A stretch of 64,000 nucleotides of DNA from Nitrobacter sp035546855 (GTDB lineage: Bacteria; Pseudomonadota; Alphaproteobacteria; Rhizobiales; Xanthobacteraceae), in assembly GCA_035546855.1 (NCBI GenBank), contig DASZVY010000045.1, forward strand, positions 78,207-142,206, written 5' to 3'. The translations under genes were made by a program, and so were the position numbers. Below, piece after piece: positions 17,120 through 24,987 of this stretch (positions are counted from its first letter, which is position 1; every line of letters begins with the position of its first letter). A model generated the notes under the pieces. The model did no database searches. It was given only the letters and a program-made list of their open reading frames with translations, and was not told where the DNA came from.

Positions 17120-18958
17120 TCAGTACACCCGCGCCTTCGGCGGGATGTATTGCACGTCGTTGGTCATCGTGTAGTCGTGCACCGGGCGATAATCGATGGT
17201 GGTCGCGCCGCCGCCGTTAATCCAGGCCAGCGTGTGCTTCATCCAGTTCTTGTCGTCGCGTTCGGCGAAGTCCTCGCGAGCATGGGCGCCGCGGCTCTCG
17301 GTGCGGTTGGCGGCCGAATCCATCGTCACCACCGCCTGCACGATCAGGTTGTCGAATTCCAGCGTCTCGACCAGGTCGGAATTCCACACCAGCGAGCGGT
17401 CCGACACCGAGATGTCGCCGATGCCGCCATAGACCTTGCGGATCAGCTCCTGACCCTCGTGCAACACCTCGCCGGTGCGGAACACGGCGCAGTTGGTCTG
17501 CATTACGCCCTGCATGCTCTCGCGCAGCTTCGCGGTCGGCGTGCCGCCGGAGGCATGGCGATACTTGTCGAGGCGGCCGAGCGCCATCTCGCTGGAGTTC
17601 GCCGGCAGGTCCGGCTGCTTGGCGTTCGGCGTCAGCTTCTCGGCGCAGCGCAGCGCCGCCGCGCGGCCGAACACCACGAGGTCGATCAGCGAATTGGAGC
17701 CGAGACGGTTGGCGCCGTGCACCGAGACGCAGGCGGCTTCGCCGACCGCCATCAGGCCGGGCACCACGGCGTTGTCGTCGCCGTTTTTCTTGGTCACGAC
17801 CTCGCCGTGGAAATTGGTCGGGATGCCGCCCATGTTGTAGTGCACCGTCGGCACGATCGGGATCGGCTCGCGCGTGACGTCGACGCCGGCGAAGATCCGC
17901 ACCGATTCCGAGATGCCGGGCAGGCGCTCGTGCAGCACCTTCGGATCGAGATGGTCAAGGTGCAGGAAGATGTGATCCTTCTTCTTGCCGACGCCGCGGC
18001 CCTCGCGAATCTCGATCGTCATGGCGCGCGAGACCACGTCGCGCGAGGCGAGGTCCTTGGCGGAGGGCGCATAGCGCTCCATGAAGCGCTCGCCCTCGCC
18101 GTTGACGAGATAGCCGCCTTCGCCGCGCGCGCCTTCGGTGACGAGGCAGCCCGAGCCGTAGATGCCGGTCGGGTGGAACTGGACGAACTCCATGTCCTGC
18201 AGCGGCAGGCCGGTGCGCAGCAGCATGCCGCCGCCGTCGCCGGTGCAGGTGTGCGCCGAGGTGCAGGACGCGTAGGCGCGTCCGTAACCGCCGGTCGCCA
18301 GGATCACGGTCTGGGCGCGGAAGCGGTGCAGCGTGCCGTCGTCGAGCTTCAGCGCGATCACGCCGCGGCACACGCCCTGGTCGTCCATGATGAGGTCGAT
18401 GGCGAAGAACTCGATGAAGAACTCCGCCGCATGGCGCAGCGCCTGGCCGTACATGGTGTGCAGCATGGCATGGCCGGTGCGGTCGGCGGCGGCGCAGGTG
18501 CGTTGTGCCTGGCCCTTGCCGTAGTCGATGGTCATGCCGCCGAACGGGCGCTGGTAGATCCTGCCGTCCTCGGTGCGCGAGAAGGGCATGCCCCAATGCT
18601 CGAGCTCGTAGACCGCCTCGGGCGCGTTGCGCACCATGTATTCGATCGAATCCTGGTCGCCGAGCCAGTCCGACCCCTTGACGGTGTCGTACATGTGCCA
18701 GCGCCAGTTGTCCTCGTGCATGTTGCCGAGCGAGGCGGCGACGCCGCCCTGCGCCGCGACCGTATGCGAGCGCGTCGGAAACACCTTGGTGATGCAGGCG
18801 GTGCGCAGCCCGGCCTCGCCGCAGCCGACCACCGCGCGCAGTCCGGAGCCGCCGGCGCCGACCACGACCACGTCATAGGTATGGTCCTCGATGGGATAGG
18901 CGCGGCCATTGGTGGCCGGAGCCGCGCTTCCGTTGGCGCCATTGCCGGTTGCGGCCAT
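17120..18958 (-). CDS. sdhA: Succinate dehydrogenase flavoprotein subunit
   Basis: A 612-residue FAD subunit oxidising succinate to fumarate on the cytoplasmic face. The FAD loop VVVGAGGSGLRA is at 31-42, and covalent FAD attachment is expected at H65 (TRSHTVAAQGG). The active-site stretches FHPTGIYGSGCLVTEGARGEGG and HGANRLGSNSLIDLVVFGR are present. The Ala/Gly-rich N-terminal extension (1-22) is usual in this group. It starts 3 bases after sdhD ends. Confidence 0.98.
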   Translation of the reverse strand: MAATGNGANGSAAPATNGRAYPIEDHTYDVVVVGAGGSGLRAVVGCGEAGLRTACITKVFPTRSHTVAAQGGVAASLGNMHEDNWRWHMYDTVKGSDWLGDQDSIEYMVRNAPEAVYELEHWGMPFSRTEDGRIYQRPFGGMTIDYGKGQAQRTCAAADRTGHAMLHTMYGQALRHAAEFFIEFFAIDLIMDDQGVCRGVIALKLDDGTLHRFRAQTVILATGGYGRAYASCTSAHTCTGDGGGMLLRTGLPLQDMEFVQFHPTGIYGSGCLVTEGARGEGGYLVNGEGERFMERYAPSAKDLASRDVVSRAMTIEIREGRGVGKKKDHIFLHLDHLDPKVLHERLPGISESVRIFAGVDVTREPIPIVPTVHYNMGGIPTNFHGEVVTKKNGDDNAVVPGLMAVGEAACVSVHGANRLGSNSLIDLVVFGRAAALRCAEKLTPNAKQPDLPANSSEMALGRLDKYRHASGGTPTAKLRESMQGVMQTNCAVFRTGEVLHEGQELIRKVYGGIGDISVSDRSLVWNSDLVETLEFDNLIVQAVVTMDSAANRTESRGAHAREDFAERDDKNWMKHTLAWINGGGATTIDYRPVHDYTMTNDVQYIPPKARVY

Positions 18959-18961
18959 GGA

Positions 18962-19369
18962 CTACACTCCAGATGACAGTTTGAAGATGGCGTAGGCGGC
19001 GGCCAGCGCCACGGCGACGGAAAAGAAGTTGTTGGCCATGATCGACACGAGCTTCAGTTTCTCGTCGTGGACATAGTCCTCGATCACGACCTGCATGCCG
19101 ATCTTCATGTGCCAGACGCTGGCGATGATGAAGAGCAGCATGAAGATGGCGATCAGCGGTGAACCGAGAATTTGCGCGGCTCCGGCCTGATTGCGGCCGA
19201 GCAGCATCATAACCATGACGATGACGGGGATGATCAGCACGATCATCGCGACGGCAGTCAGGCGCTGCCGCCAGAAGTCGCCGGTGCCGCTGTGCGAGGA
19301 GCCGAGATAGCGCACGCGGCCAAGCGGGGTCCGCATCGACTTCGGGGCGGATGAGACTGGTTCGGTCAT
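18962..19369 (-). CDS. sdhD: Succinate dehydrogenase membrane anchor subunit
   Basis: A 135-residue protein with three transmembrane helices (about 38-58, 68-88 and 112-130). The conserved region SVWHMKIGMQVVIEDYVHDEKLK contains the His likely to bind heme b and the Tyr near the quinone site. A short basic N-terminus with RTPLGRVRYLGSSHSGTGDFWRQR precedes helix one. Its ATG overlaps the sdhC stop by four bases (ATGA). Confidence 0.94.
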   Translation of the reverse strand: MTEPVSSAPKSMRTPLGRVRYLGSSHSGTGDFWRQRLTAVAMIVLIIPVIVMVMMLLGRNQAGAAQILGSPLIAIFMLLFIIASVWHMKIGMQVVIEDYVHDEKLKLVSIMANNFFSVAVALAAAYAIFKLSSGV

Positions 19370-19764
19370 CGTCCGCCTCCGATTCCATAGGCAATCACCC
19401 AGAGCAGCACGGTGAGGACGATGCCGCCGACGAGCGCGGCCCAGGTGAGCCATTCGCGTTCGGATGGCTTGAAGCCGTAGCCGAGGTCCCAGACCAGATG
19501 CCGAACGCCGCTCAGCATGTGATGCATCAAGGCCCAGGTGTAGCCGAACGCGATCAGGCGGCCGAGCCAGCTTGAGGCAAACGATTGCAGGATGCCGTAG
19601 GCGCCGGGACCGGATGAGACTGCGAGCAGCCACCATACCAGGAACAGCGTGCCGAAATAGAGCGCGATGCCGGTGACGCGATGGACGATGGACAGCGCCA
19701 TCGTCAGGGTCCAGCGATAGGTTTGCAGATGTGGCGAAAGCGGACGTTCGATCCTGGCGGTCAT
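19366..19764 (-). CDS. sdhC: Succinate dehydrogenase cytochrome b556 subunit
   Basis: A 132-residue heme b subunit with three transmembrane helices. Family signatures are RPLSPHLQTYRW, SIVHRVTGIALYFG with Ser25 and Arg29 near the quinone, and ALMHHMLSGVRHLVWD, where His82 is the probable heme ligand. It is the first gene of sdhCDAB. No clear Shine-Dalgarno sequence precedes the ATG at 19764. The upstream region contains GCGGTATC twice (on the minus strand), possibly a regulator site, which is only an inference. Confidence 0.95.
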   Translation of the reverse strand: MTARIERPLSPHLQTYRWTLTMALSIVHRVTGIALYFGTLFLVWWLLAVSSGPGAYGILQSFASSWLGRLIAFGYTWALMHHMLSGVRHLVWDLGYGFKPSEREWLTWAALVGGIVLTVLLWVIAYGIGGGR

Positions 19765-20124
19765 CGATGGCTTTGGCAGGTTGCGGGCGCGTGATACCGC
19801 CCTGTTCGGAGATCGCGATAGAGCAATTCTTATTTACGGAGTCGATACCGCCTGCGCAACGATCAAATCGCTATTTCCGAATGCGGGTTCAGAACTACGA
19901 AACTATCTCATCTGCCAGATGATTCCGATGGATGACTTCTGGTAGTTGGTATACCTGAAGCACGATTCATGAACGTTGCCGGCAGCTCCGGCGCAGGAGG
20001 CGTGATGGCAACGTTTGCGGCTGTCGCCCCTCATCTGATCGAACTCGCGCTTGATGCGCGGCATTTTGTCCTTGGAACGGCATGCTGTCCGTTGGATTGA
20101 ACCAGTCTTGCGGAGATTGCGAGA
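19765..20124. other. Intergenic region upstream of sdhC and the small PepSY gene
   Basis: These 360 bases separate divergent genes. I see no convincing coding frame, repeat family or terminator. It must hold the sdh promoter; on the minus strand the octamer GCGGTATC occurs twice about 45 bases apart between 19790 and 19855. Open frames here are short and without the codon pattern of the neighbours. Confidence 0.5.
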
Positions 20125-20385
20125 ATGCATATGCGAAAAGCGGCGATGGCTGTGGCGATTTTTATTGCGGCCGCAGCGGTAGCCCGGGCCGATCAGCCGG
20201 GCTCGGACTGGATGAGCAAGGAGCAGGTGATGGAGAAGCTGACCGCTGCCGGCTACAGCAACATCACCGGACTCGAAGCCGATGACGGCCACTGGGAAGG
20301 CAAGGGAACGAAGAACGGAAAGATCATGGAATTCCATGTCGATCCGCATTCGGGCGCGCTGACCAAGGAAGAGGTCGACGACTAG
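20125..20385 (+). CDS. Small exported PepSY-domain protein
   Basis: An 86-residue protein with a signal peptide (1-22, ...AVARA) and a single PepSY-like module: WMSKEQVMEKLTAAGYSNITGLEADDGHWEGKGTKNGKIMEFHVDPHSGALTKEE. Such single-domain periplasmic proteins are frequent in Rhizobiales; the domain is thought to bind or inhibit peptides or proteases, but nothing here shows a partner. Start is ATG 20125 after GGAGATTGCGAGA; a second ATG two codons on is possible. Confidence 0.8.
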   Translation: MHMRKAAMAVAIFIAAAAVARADQPGSDWMSKEQVMEKLTAAGYSNITGLEADDGHWEGKGTKNGKIMEFHVDPHSGALTKEEVDD

Positions 20386-20400
20386 CGCCCCTCTCGTCCG

Positions 20401-21918
20401 CTAGGCCTTGGCGTAGATGTCCCTGTAGGTGTCGCGCAAAATGTTCTTCTGCACCTTGCCCATGGCGTTGCGCGGCAATTCGTCGACGAACAGCACCCGC
20501 TTCGGCATCTTGAATTTCGCGAGCCGTCCGTCGAGCGCCTTCAGCACCTTGGCCTCGCTGATATCGGCCCCCTTGTTGCAGACCACGACGGCGGTGACGC
20601 CTTCGCCGAAATCGGCGTGAGGGACGCCGATGACGGCGGTCTCCACCACGCCCGGCATGGCGTCGATCTCGCTCTCGATCTCCTTCGGATAGACGTTGAA
20701 GCCGCCGGAAATCACCAGATCCTTGCCGCGGCCGACGATGTGCACATAGCCCTTGTCGTCGATCTTGCCGAGGTCGCCGGTGATGAAGAAGCCGTCGTCG
20801 CGGAATTCCGCCCTGGTCTTCTCCGGCATCCGCCAGTAGCCCTTGAACACGTTCGGGCCCTTGACCTCGATCATGCCGATGGTCTCGCCCGGCAGTTCCT
20901 TGCCGGTGTCGGGATCGGTGACGCGGACGGAGACGCCGGGCAGCGCATGGCCGACGGCGCCGGGCACGCGGTCGCCGTCATAGGGGTTCGAGGTGTTCAT
21001 GTTGGTTTCGGTCATGCCGTAGCGTTCGAGCACGGCATGGCCGGTGCGCGCGGACCACTCGCGGTGGGTGTCGGCGAGCAGCGGCGCGGAGCCGGAGATG
21101 AACAGCCGCATGTGCTTCGTCGCGTCTTTTGTCAGCGCCGGATTTTGCAAAAGCCGCGTGTAGAAGGTCGGCACGCCCATCAGCACGGTGGCGCGAGACA
21201 TCAACTTGATAATGAGATCGGGATCGAACTTCGGCAGGAAGATCATCGAGGCGCGGGCGAACAGCGTGACGTTGCTCGCCACGAACAGGCCGTGGGTGTG
21301 ATAGATCGGCAGCGCGTGGATCAGCACGTCCTTGTCGGTGAAGCGCCAGTAGTCGACCAGGCTGTAGGAGTTCGACGCGAGATTGTCGTGCGTCAGCATC
21401 GCGCCCTTCGAGCGTCCGGTCGTGCCCGACGTGTAGAGGATGGCGGCGAGGTCGTCGCTGGCGCGCGCGACCGTCGTGAAGTCCGGCTGCGCGGCGGCCG
21501 CGGCTTCCGTCAGCGATCCCTTGCCGTTGGCGCCGAGCGTGTCGACCTTGGCGCCGACCTTTGCCGCGATGGCCTTGATGCCATCGACCTTCGAGGGATC
21601 GCACACGACCAGTGACGGTTCGGCATCGGTGATGAAGTAGTCGAGCTCGTTGAGGGTGTAGGCCGTGTTCAGCGGCAGGTAGACCGCGCCGGCGCGCACG
21701 GTCGCAAGATACAGCACGAGGTTCGGGACCGACTTCTCGACCTGCACCGCGACGCGATCGCCGGGCTTGACGCCGCGCGCCACCAGCACATTCGCCAACC
21801 GCCCCGAGAACGCGATCAGATCGCCGTAGGTGATGCGCTGGCCATCCAGCGTTTCGATCGCGAGCCGGCCGGCGTCATCGAGGTCATCGAACAGGCGGGA
21901 AAACAGGTTGGCGTTCAT
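20401..21918 (-). CDS. matB: Malonyl-CoA synthetase
   Basis: A 505-residue acyl-CoA synthetase of the ANL superfamily that activates malonate with ATP and CoA. The AMP-binding motif is LYTSGTTGRSKGAM (161-174). IYHTHGLFVASNVTLF, ERYGMTETNMNTSNPYDGDR and FFITGDLGKIDDKGYVHIVGRGKD follow. The adenylation Lys is K488 (MGKVQKN), the same number as the acetylation-controlled Lys known in Rhodopseudomonas MatB, which this protein closely resembles. That match supports the start at ATG 21918 (MNANLFSRLF) instead of ATG 21942. It is divergent from an SDR gene. No malonyl-CoA decarboxylase is in view. Confidence 0.93.
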   Translation of the reverse strand: MNANLFSRLFDDLDDAGRLAIETLDGQRITYGDLIAFSGRLANVLVARGVKPGDRVAVQVEKSVPNLVLYLATVRAGAVYLPLNTAYTLNELDYFITDAEPSLVVCDPSKVDGIKAIAAKVGAKVDTLGANGKGSLTEAAAAAQPDFTTVARASDDLAAILYTSGTTGRSKGAMLTHDNLASNSYSLVDYWRFTDKDVLIHALPIYHTHGLFVASNVTLFARASMIFLPKFDPDLIIKLMSRATVLMGVPTFYTRLLQNPALTKDATKHMRLFISGSAPLLADTHREWSARTGHAVLERYGMTETNMNTSNPYDGDRVPGAVGHALPGVSVRVTDPDTGKELPGETIGMIEVKGPNVFKGYWRMPEKTRAEFRDDGFFITGDLGKIDDKGYVHIVGRGKDLVISGGFNVYPKEIESEIDAMPGVVETAVIGVPHADFGEGVTAVVVCNKGADISEAKVLKALDGRLAKFKMPKRVLFVDELPRNAMGKVQKNILRDTYRDIYAKA

Positions 21919-22025
21919 GGTGGCGTTCCCGGTGAGGTTCATGCATCATTCCGGCGGCGGAAAAGCCTCCGGTATCGAGGTGGAATAGCAAGAACGCCCT
22001 TCAGAAGGCAACGGAGACAATCGGG

Positions 22026-22784
22026 ATGGCAAATGACGGGAAACGCGTCGCATGGGTCACGGGAGGCGGCAGCGGCATCGGGCAGGCCGGCGCCGAAGCC
22101 TTGGCGGCCGATGGCTGGACCGTGGTGGTTTCGGGGCGGCGCAAGGATGCGCTGGAGACGGTTGTCGCCGGAATCGAAGCCAGGGGCGGTGTTGCGGAAG
22201 TCCTGCAACTCGACGTCAGCGACGTTGATGCCGTCAACAAGGCCGCCCAACACATTGTCGACAGGCATGGCCGCATCGACCTGCTGGTCAACAGCGCCGG
22301 CATCAACGTGCCGAAACGAAGCTGGGCCGACATGGAAACCGAGGGTTGGGACAAATTGGTCCAGATCAACCTCAACGGCGTGCTTTATTGCATGCGCGCG
22401 GTGCTGCCGACGATGCGCGCGCAGAAGGACGGCTGCATCATCAACGTCGCCTCATGGGCCGGGCGGCACGTCTCCAAGATGCCAGGGCCGGCCTATACCT
22501 CGACCAAGCACGCAGTGCTGGCGCTGACGCATTCGTTCAACATGGACGAATGCGTCAACGGCCTGCGCGCCTGCTGCCTGTCGCCGGGCGAGGTGGCGAC
22601 GCCGATCCTGAACTTGCGGCCGGTGGTGCCGAGCGCGGAGGAGCAGGCGCGCATGCTGCAGCCCGAAGATCTCGGCCGCACCATCGCGTTCGTCGCCAGC
22701 ATGCCGCCGCGCGTCTGCATGAACGAGATTCTCATCAGTCCGACCTGGAATCGCGGCTTCGTCGCGCAATCGGCGACGCGCTGA
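22026..22784 (+). CDS. SDR-family oxidoreductase
   Basis: A 252-residue classical short-chain dehydrogenase with a complete active site: cofactor loop TGGGSGIG (12-19), NSAG (89-92), Ser143, Tyr157 and Lys161 (YTSTK). The C-terminal part (ACCLSPGEVATPILNLRP) resembles alcohol/3-oxoacyl reductases. A strong terminator follows at 22827-22854. It is divergent from matB, so a role in handling malonate or acyl-CoA derived compounds is possible but only inferred from position. Confidence 0.88.
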   Translation: MANDGKRVAWVTGGGSGIGQAGAEALAADGWTVVVSGRRKDALETVVAGIEARGGVAEVLQLDVSDVDAVNKAAQHIVDRHGRIDLLVNSAGINVPKRSWADMETEGWDKLVQINLNGVLYCMRAVLPTMRAQKDGCIINVASWAGRHVSKMPGPAYTSTKHAVLALTHSFNMDECVNGLRACCLSPGEVATPILNLRPVVPSAEEQARMLQPEDLGRTIAFVASMPPRVCMNEILISPTWNRGFVAQSATR

Positions 22785-22826
22785 CCGCGAGCGGCCAAGC
22801 GCTGCGGCGGTGTCGGTTGACAAAAC

Positions 22827-22857
22827 AAGCGAGCCGGGACGTCCCGGCTCGCTTTTT
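22827..22857 (+). terminator. Rho-independent terminator after the SDR gene
   Basis: A perfect 14-bp inverted repeat, AAGCGAGCCGGGAC directly followed by GTCCCGGCTCGCTT (22827-22854), then TTT. It lies 43 bases after the SDR stop codon. Confidence 0.9.
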
Positions 22858-22976
22858 CGTGAACGGGAGGAACTGTTCCTTGCGCGGGGCGTGGCGATCC
22901 GCCGTAACAAATCGTCCCGGTTTCGCGTAGAATCGGCGTCGCCCTTTTCGGGCCAGCGCATCGATGGATCGCCCTT

Positions 22977-23606
22977 ATGTCGAGCCTTACCATTCACGAC
23001 AGTCATTCAGCCGAAGCGCCATCGCAGGTCATCCAGCCGGTCTGGGTGCGCGTCGTGCACTGGGTCAATGCGGTGGCGATGGTGATGATGATCATGTCGG
23101 GCTGGCAGATCTACAACGCCTCGCCGCTGTTCGATTTCACGTTCTCGCATTCCATTACCCTGGGCGGCTGGCTCGGGGGCGCGTTGCTCTGGCATTTCGC
23201 GGCGATGTGGCTGTTGATGGTCAACGGCCTCGTCTATCTCGTGCTGGGCTTCGCCACCGGCCGCTTTCGCAAAAAGCTGCTGCCGATCACGCCGTCAGGC
23301 GTCGTGGCGGACGCGCGTGCTGCGCTCACCGGCAAGCTCTCGCACGATGACCTCACACGCTACAATCAGGTGCAGAAACTGCTTTACGCCGGCGTCATTG
23401 TCGTCGGCGTGCTCGTGGTGCTGTCGGGCCTGTCGATCTGGAAGCCGGTGCAGTTCCAGTGGCTCACGGCCGTCTTCGGCGGCTACGATTTTGCGCGCTA
23501 CGTGCACTTCGCCTGCATGGCGCTGATCGTCGCATTCCTCGTCGTGCATGTCGCGCTGGCGCTCTTGGTGCCCAGGAGCCTGCGCGCAATGATTATCGGA
23601 CGCTAG
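22977..23606 (+). CDS. Cytochrome b561-type membrane subunit
   Basis: A 209-residue inner membrane cytochrome b with four transmembrane helices. Likely heme ligands are His28 (VVHWVNAV), His73 (LLWHFAAMW), His177 (YVHFACM) and His191 (VVHVAL), the pattern of di-heme cytochrome b subunits paired with periplasmic oxidoreductases. It is followed 10 bases later by a Tat-exported molybdopterin protein, so it probably exchanges electrons between that enzyme and the quinone pool. Confidence 0.88.
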   Translation: MSSLTIHDSHSAEAPSQVIQPVWVRVVHWVNAVAMVMMIMSGWQIYNASPLFDFTFSHSITLGGWLGGALLWHFAAMWLLMVNGLVYLVLGFATGRFRKKLLPITPSGVVADARAALTGKLSHDDLTRYNQVQKLLYAGVIVVGVLVVLSGLSIWKPVQFQWLTAVFGGYDFARYVHFACMALIVAFLVVHVALALLVPRSLRAMIIGR

Positions 23607-23616
23607 GAGAACTACC

Positions 23617-24402
23617 ATGCGTCGCTTTCGTTCGCTTCTGATTCCCGGCGTCGACAAGACGCTGCTGGTTAAGGATGCCACCAGGCTGCTTCCCGATCCG
23701 GCGCGCCGCCGCTTCATCGCCGGTGGCGCAAGCCTCGGGGCGCTGACGCTGCTGACCGGCTGCGACGTCTCCGACGGCTTCTCCGCCGAAAGCCTGCTGG
23801 CGCAGATTTCCAAATTCAACGACAAGGTGCAGGCTGCGATCTTCAATCCGAACACCCTGGCGCCGACCTACACGGAAGCCGACATCACACGGCCGTTTCC
23901 TTTCAACGGCTATTACGCCGAAGAGGACGCACCTGATATCGACGGCAAGGACTGGACATTCGAGGTGCGCGGCCTCGTCGACAACAAGAAGTCGTGGACG
24001 CTGGACGAACTCTACAAGCTGCCCGAGGTGACGCAAATCACGCGGCACATCTGCGTCGAGGGCTGGAGCGCGATCGGAAGCTGGTCGGGAACGCCGCTGC
24101 GCGATTTCCTGAAACTGGTCGGCGCCGACACGCGCGCCAAGTACTGCTGGTTCCAGTGCGCGGACGTCGATGGATACAACAGTCCGCTCGACATGGCGAC
24201 CGCGCTGCATCCGCAGACCCAGATGACCTTCAAGTTCGACGGCAAAATCCTGCCGCGAAAGTACGGCTACCCCATGAAGATCAGGGTTCCGACAAAACTC
24301 GGATTCAAGAATCCCAAATACGTCGTGTCGATGGAAGTCACCAACGACTACAAGGGCGGCTACTGGGAAGACCAGGGCTATAACTCGTTCAGCGGCAGTT
24401 GA
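23617..24402 (+). CDS. Tat-exported molybdopterin oxidoreductase (sulfite oxidase fold)
   Basis: A 261-residue enzyme of the oxidoreductase molybdopterin-binding family. The N-terminus carries a Tat signal (RRRFIAGGAS, 30-39) ending in LLTGC, a possible lipobox with Cys49 as lipidated residue. The domain has the Mo-coordinating Cys146 in RHICVEGWSAIGSWSG, then YCWFQCADVDGYNSPLDM and the tail YKGGYWEDQGYNSF. It resembles the catalytic subunit of sulfite oxidase and MsrP-type enzymes but lacks a C-terminal dimerisation domain. The cytochrome b gene upstream is its likely membrane partner. The substrate is not determined. Confidence 0.88.
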   Translation: MRRFRSLLIPGVDKTLLVKDATRLLPDPARRRFIAGGASLGALTLLTGCDVSDGFSAESLLAQISKFNDKVQAAIFNPNTLAPTYTEADITRPFPFNGYYAEEDAPDIDGKDWTFEVRGLVDNKKSWTLDELYKLPEVTQITRHICVEGWSAIGSWSGTPLRDFLKLVGADTRAKYCWFQCADVDGYNSPLDMATALHPQTQMTFKFDGKILPRKYGYPMKIRVPTKLGFKNPKYVVSMEVTNDYKGGYWEDQGYNSFSGS

Positions 24403-24480
24403 GGGTTACGACTGGCCGCTGCGCTGGCGGTCTGCTACGGTGGTTGCCATCCGCGTCAGGGGCAGAAACGGGAGAGTTCC

Positions 24481-24987
24481 ATGATGGTTCGTGCCTTGCT
24501 GCTTAGCGCGATGCTTGCCGCGGCGTCTGGCGCCTCGGCGGCGGAAACCGCAAAAGCCGTGCTCAAGAATGCCAACGGCGCCGATGTCGGCGTCGTCGAA
24601 CTGACGCAAGTGGATGATGGCGTTCTGTTGAGGGTCGCGCTCAAGGGGCTGCCGCCGGGAGACCATGCGTTCCACGTTCACGCCGTCGGCAAGTGCGAGC
24701 CGCCGTTCGATTCCGCCGGTGGCCACTTCAATCCGGGCAACAGGAAGCACGGCATGATGGCGACGGATGGACACCATGCGGGCGACATGCCGAACCTTGA
24801 GGTGCCGGCCTCGGGCGAGGTGAAGCTCGAGATGGTCAACACGGCGATCACGCTGGAAAAGGGCAAGCCCAATTCGGTGCTGAAGCCCGGCGGCGCCGCG
24901 CTCGTGGTTCATGCGGCGCCCGACGACTACAAAACCGACCCGGCCGGCAACGCCGGCAGCCGGATCGCCTGCGGCGTCATCGAGTAA
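24481..24987 (+). CDS. sodC: Periplasmic Cu/Zn superoxide dismutase
   Basis: A 168-residue exported SOD. The signal peptide covers about 1-21 (...GASAAE). Copper ligands are His65, His67 (HVH), His82 and His144. Zinc ligands come from His82, His90, one of His98/His99 and Asp102 (HHAGDMPNL). The disulfide Cys72 and Cys164 (ACGVIE) are kept. It detoxifies superoxide in the periplasm. It follows the molybdopterin protein by 78 bases in the same direction, so it may be part of the same unit. Confidence 0.93.
   Translation: MMVRALLLSAMLAAASGASAAETAKAVLKNANGADVGVVELTQVDDGVLLRVALKGLPPGDHAFHVHAVGKCEPPFDSAGGHFNPGNRKHGMMATDGHHAGDMPNLEVPASGEVKLEMVNTAITLEKGKPNSVLKPGGAALVVHAAPDDYKTDPAGNAGSRIACGVIE

Noticed and set aside
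17102..18976. A 624-residue open frame on the plus strand over sdhA
   Set aside because: sdhA on the other strand is certain; the plus-strand frame has the Arg/His/Ala composition of a mirror frame.
19903..20349. 148-residue minus-strand frame over the small PepSY gene
   Set aside because: It overlaps a signal-peptide-bearing gene on the opposite strand and lacks any motif or ribosome site.
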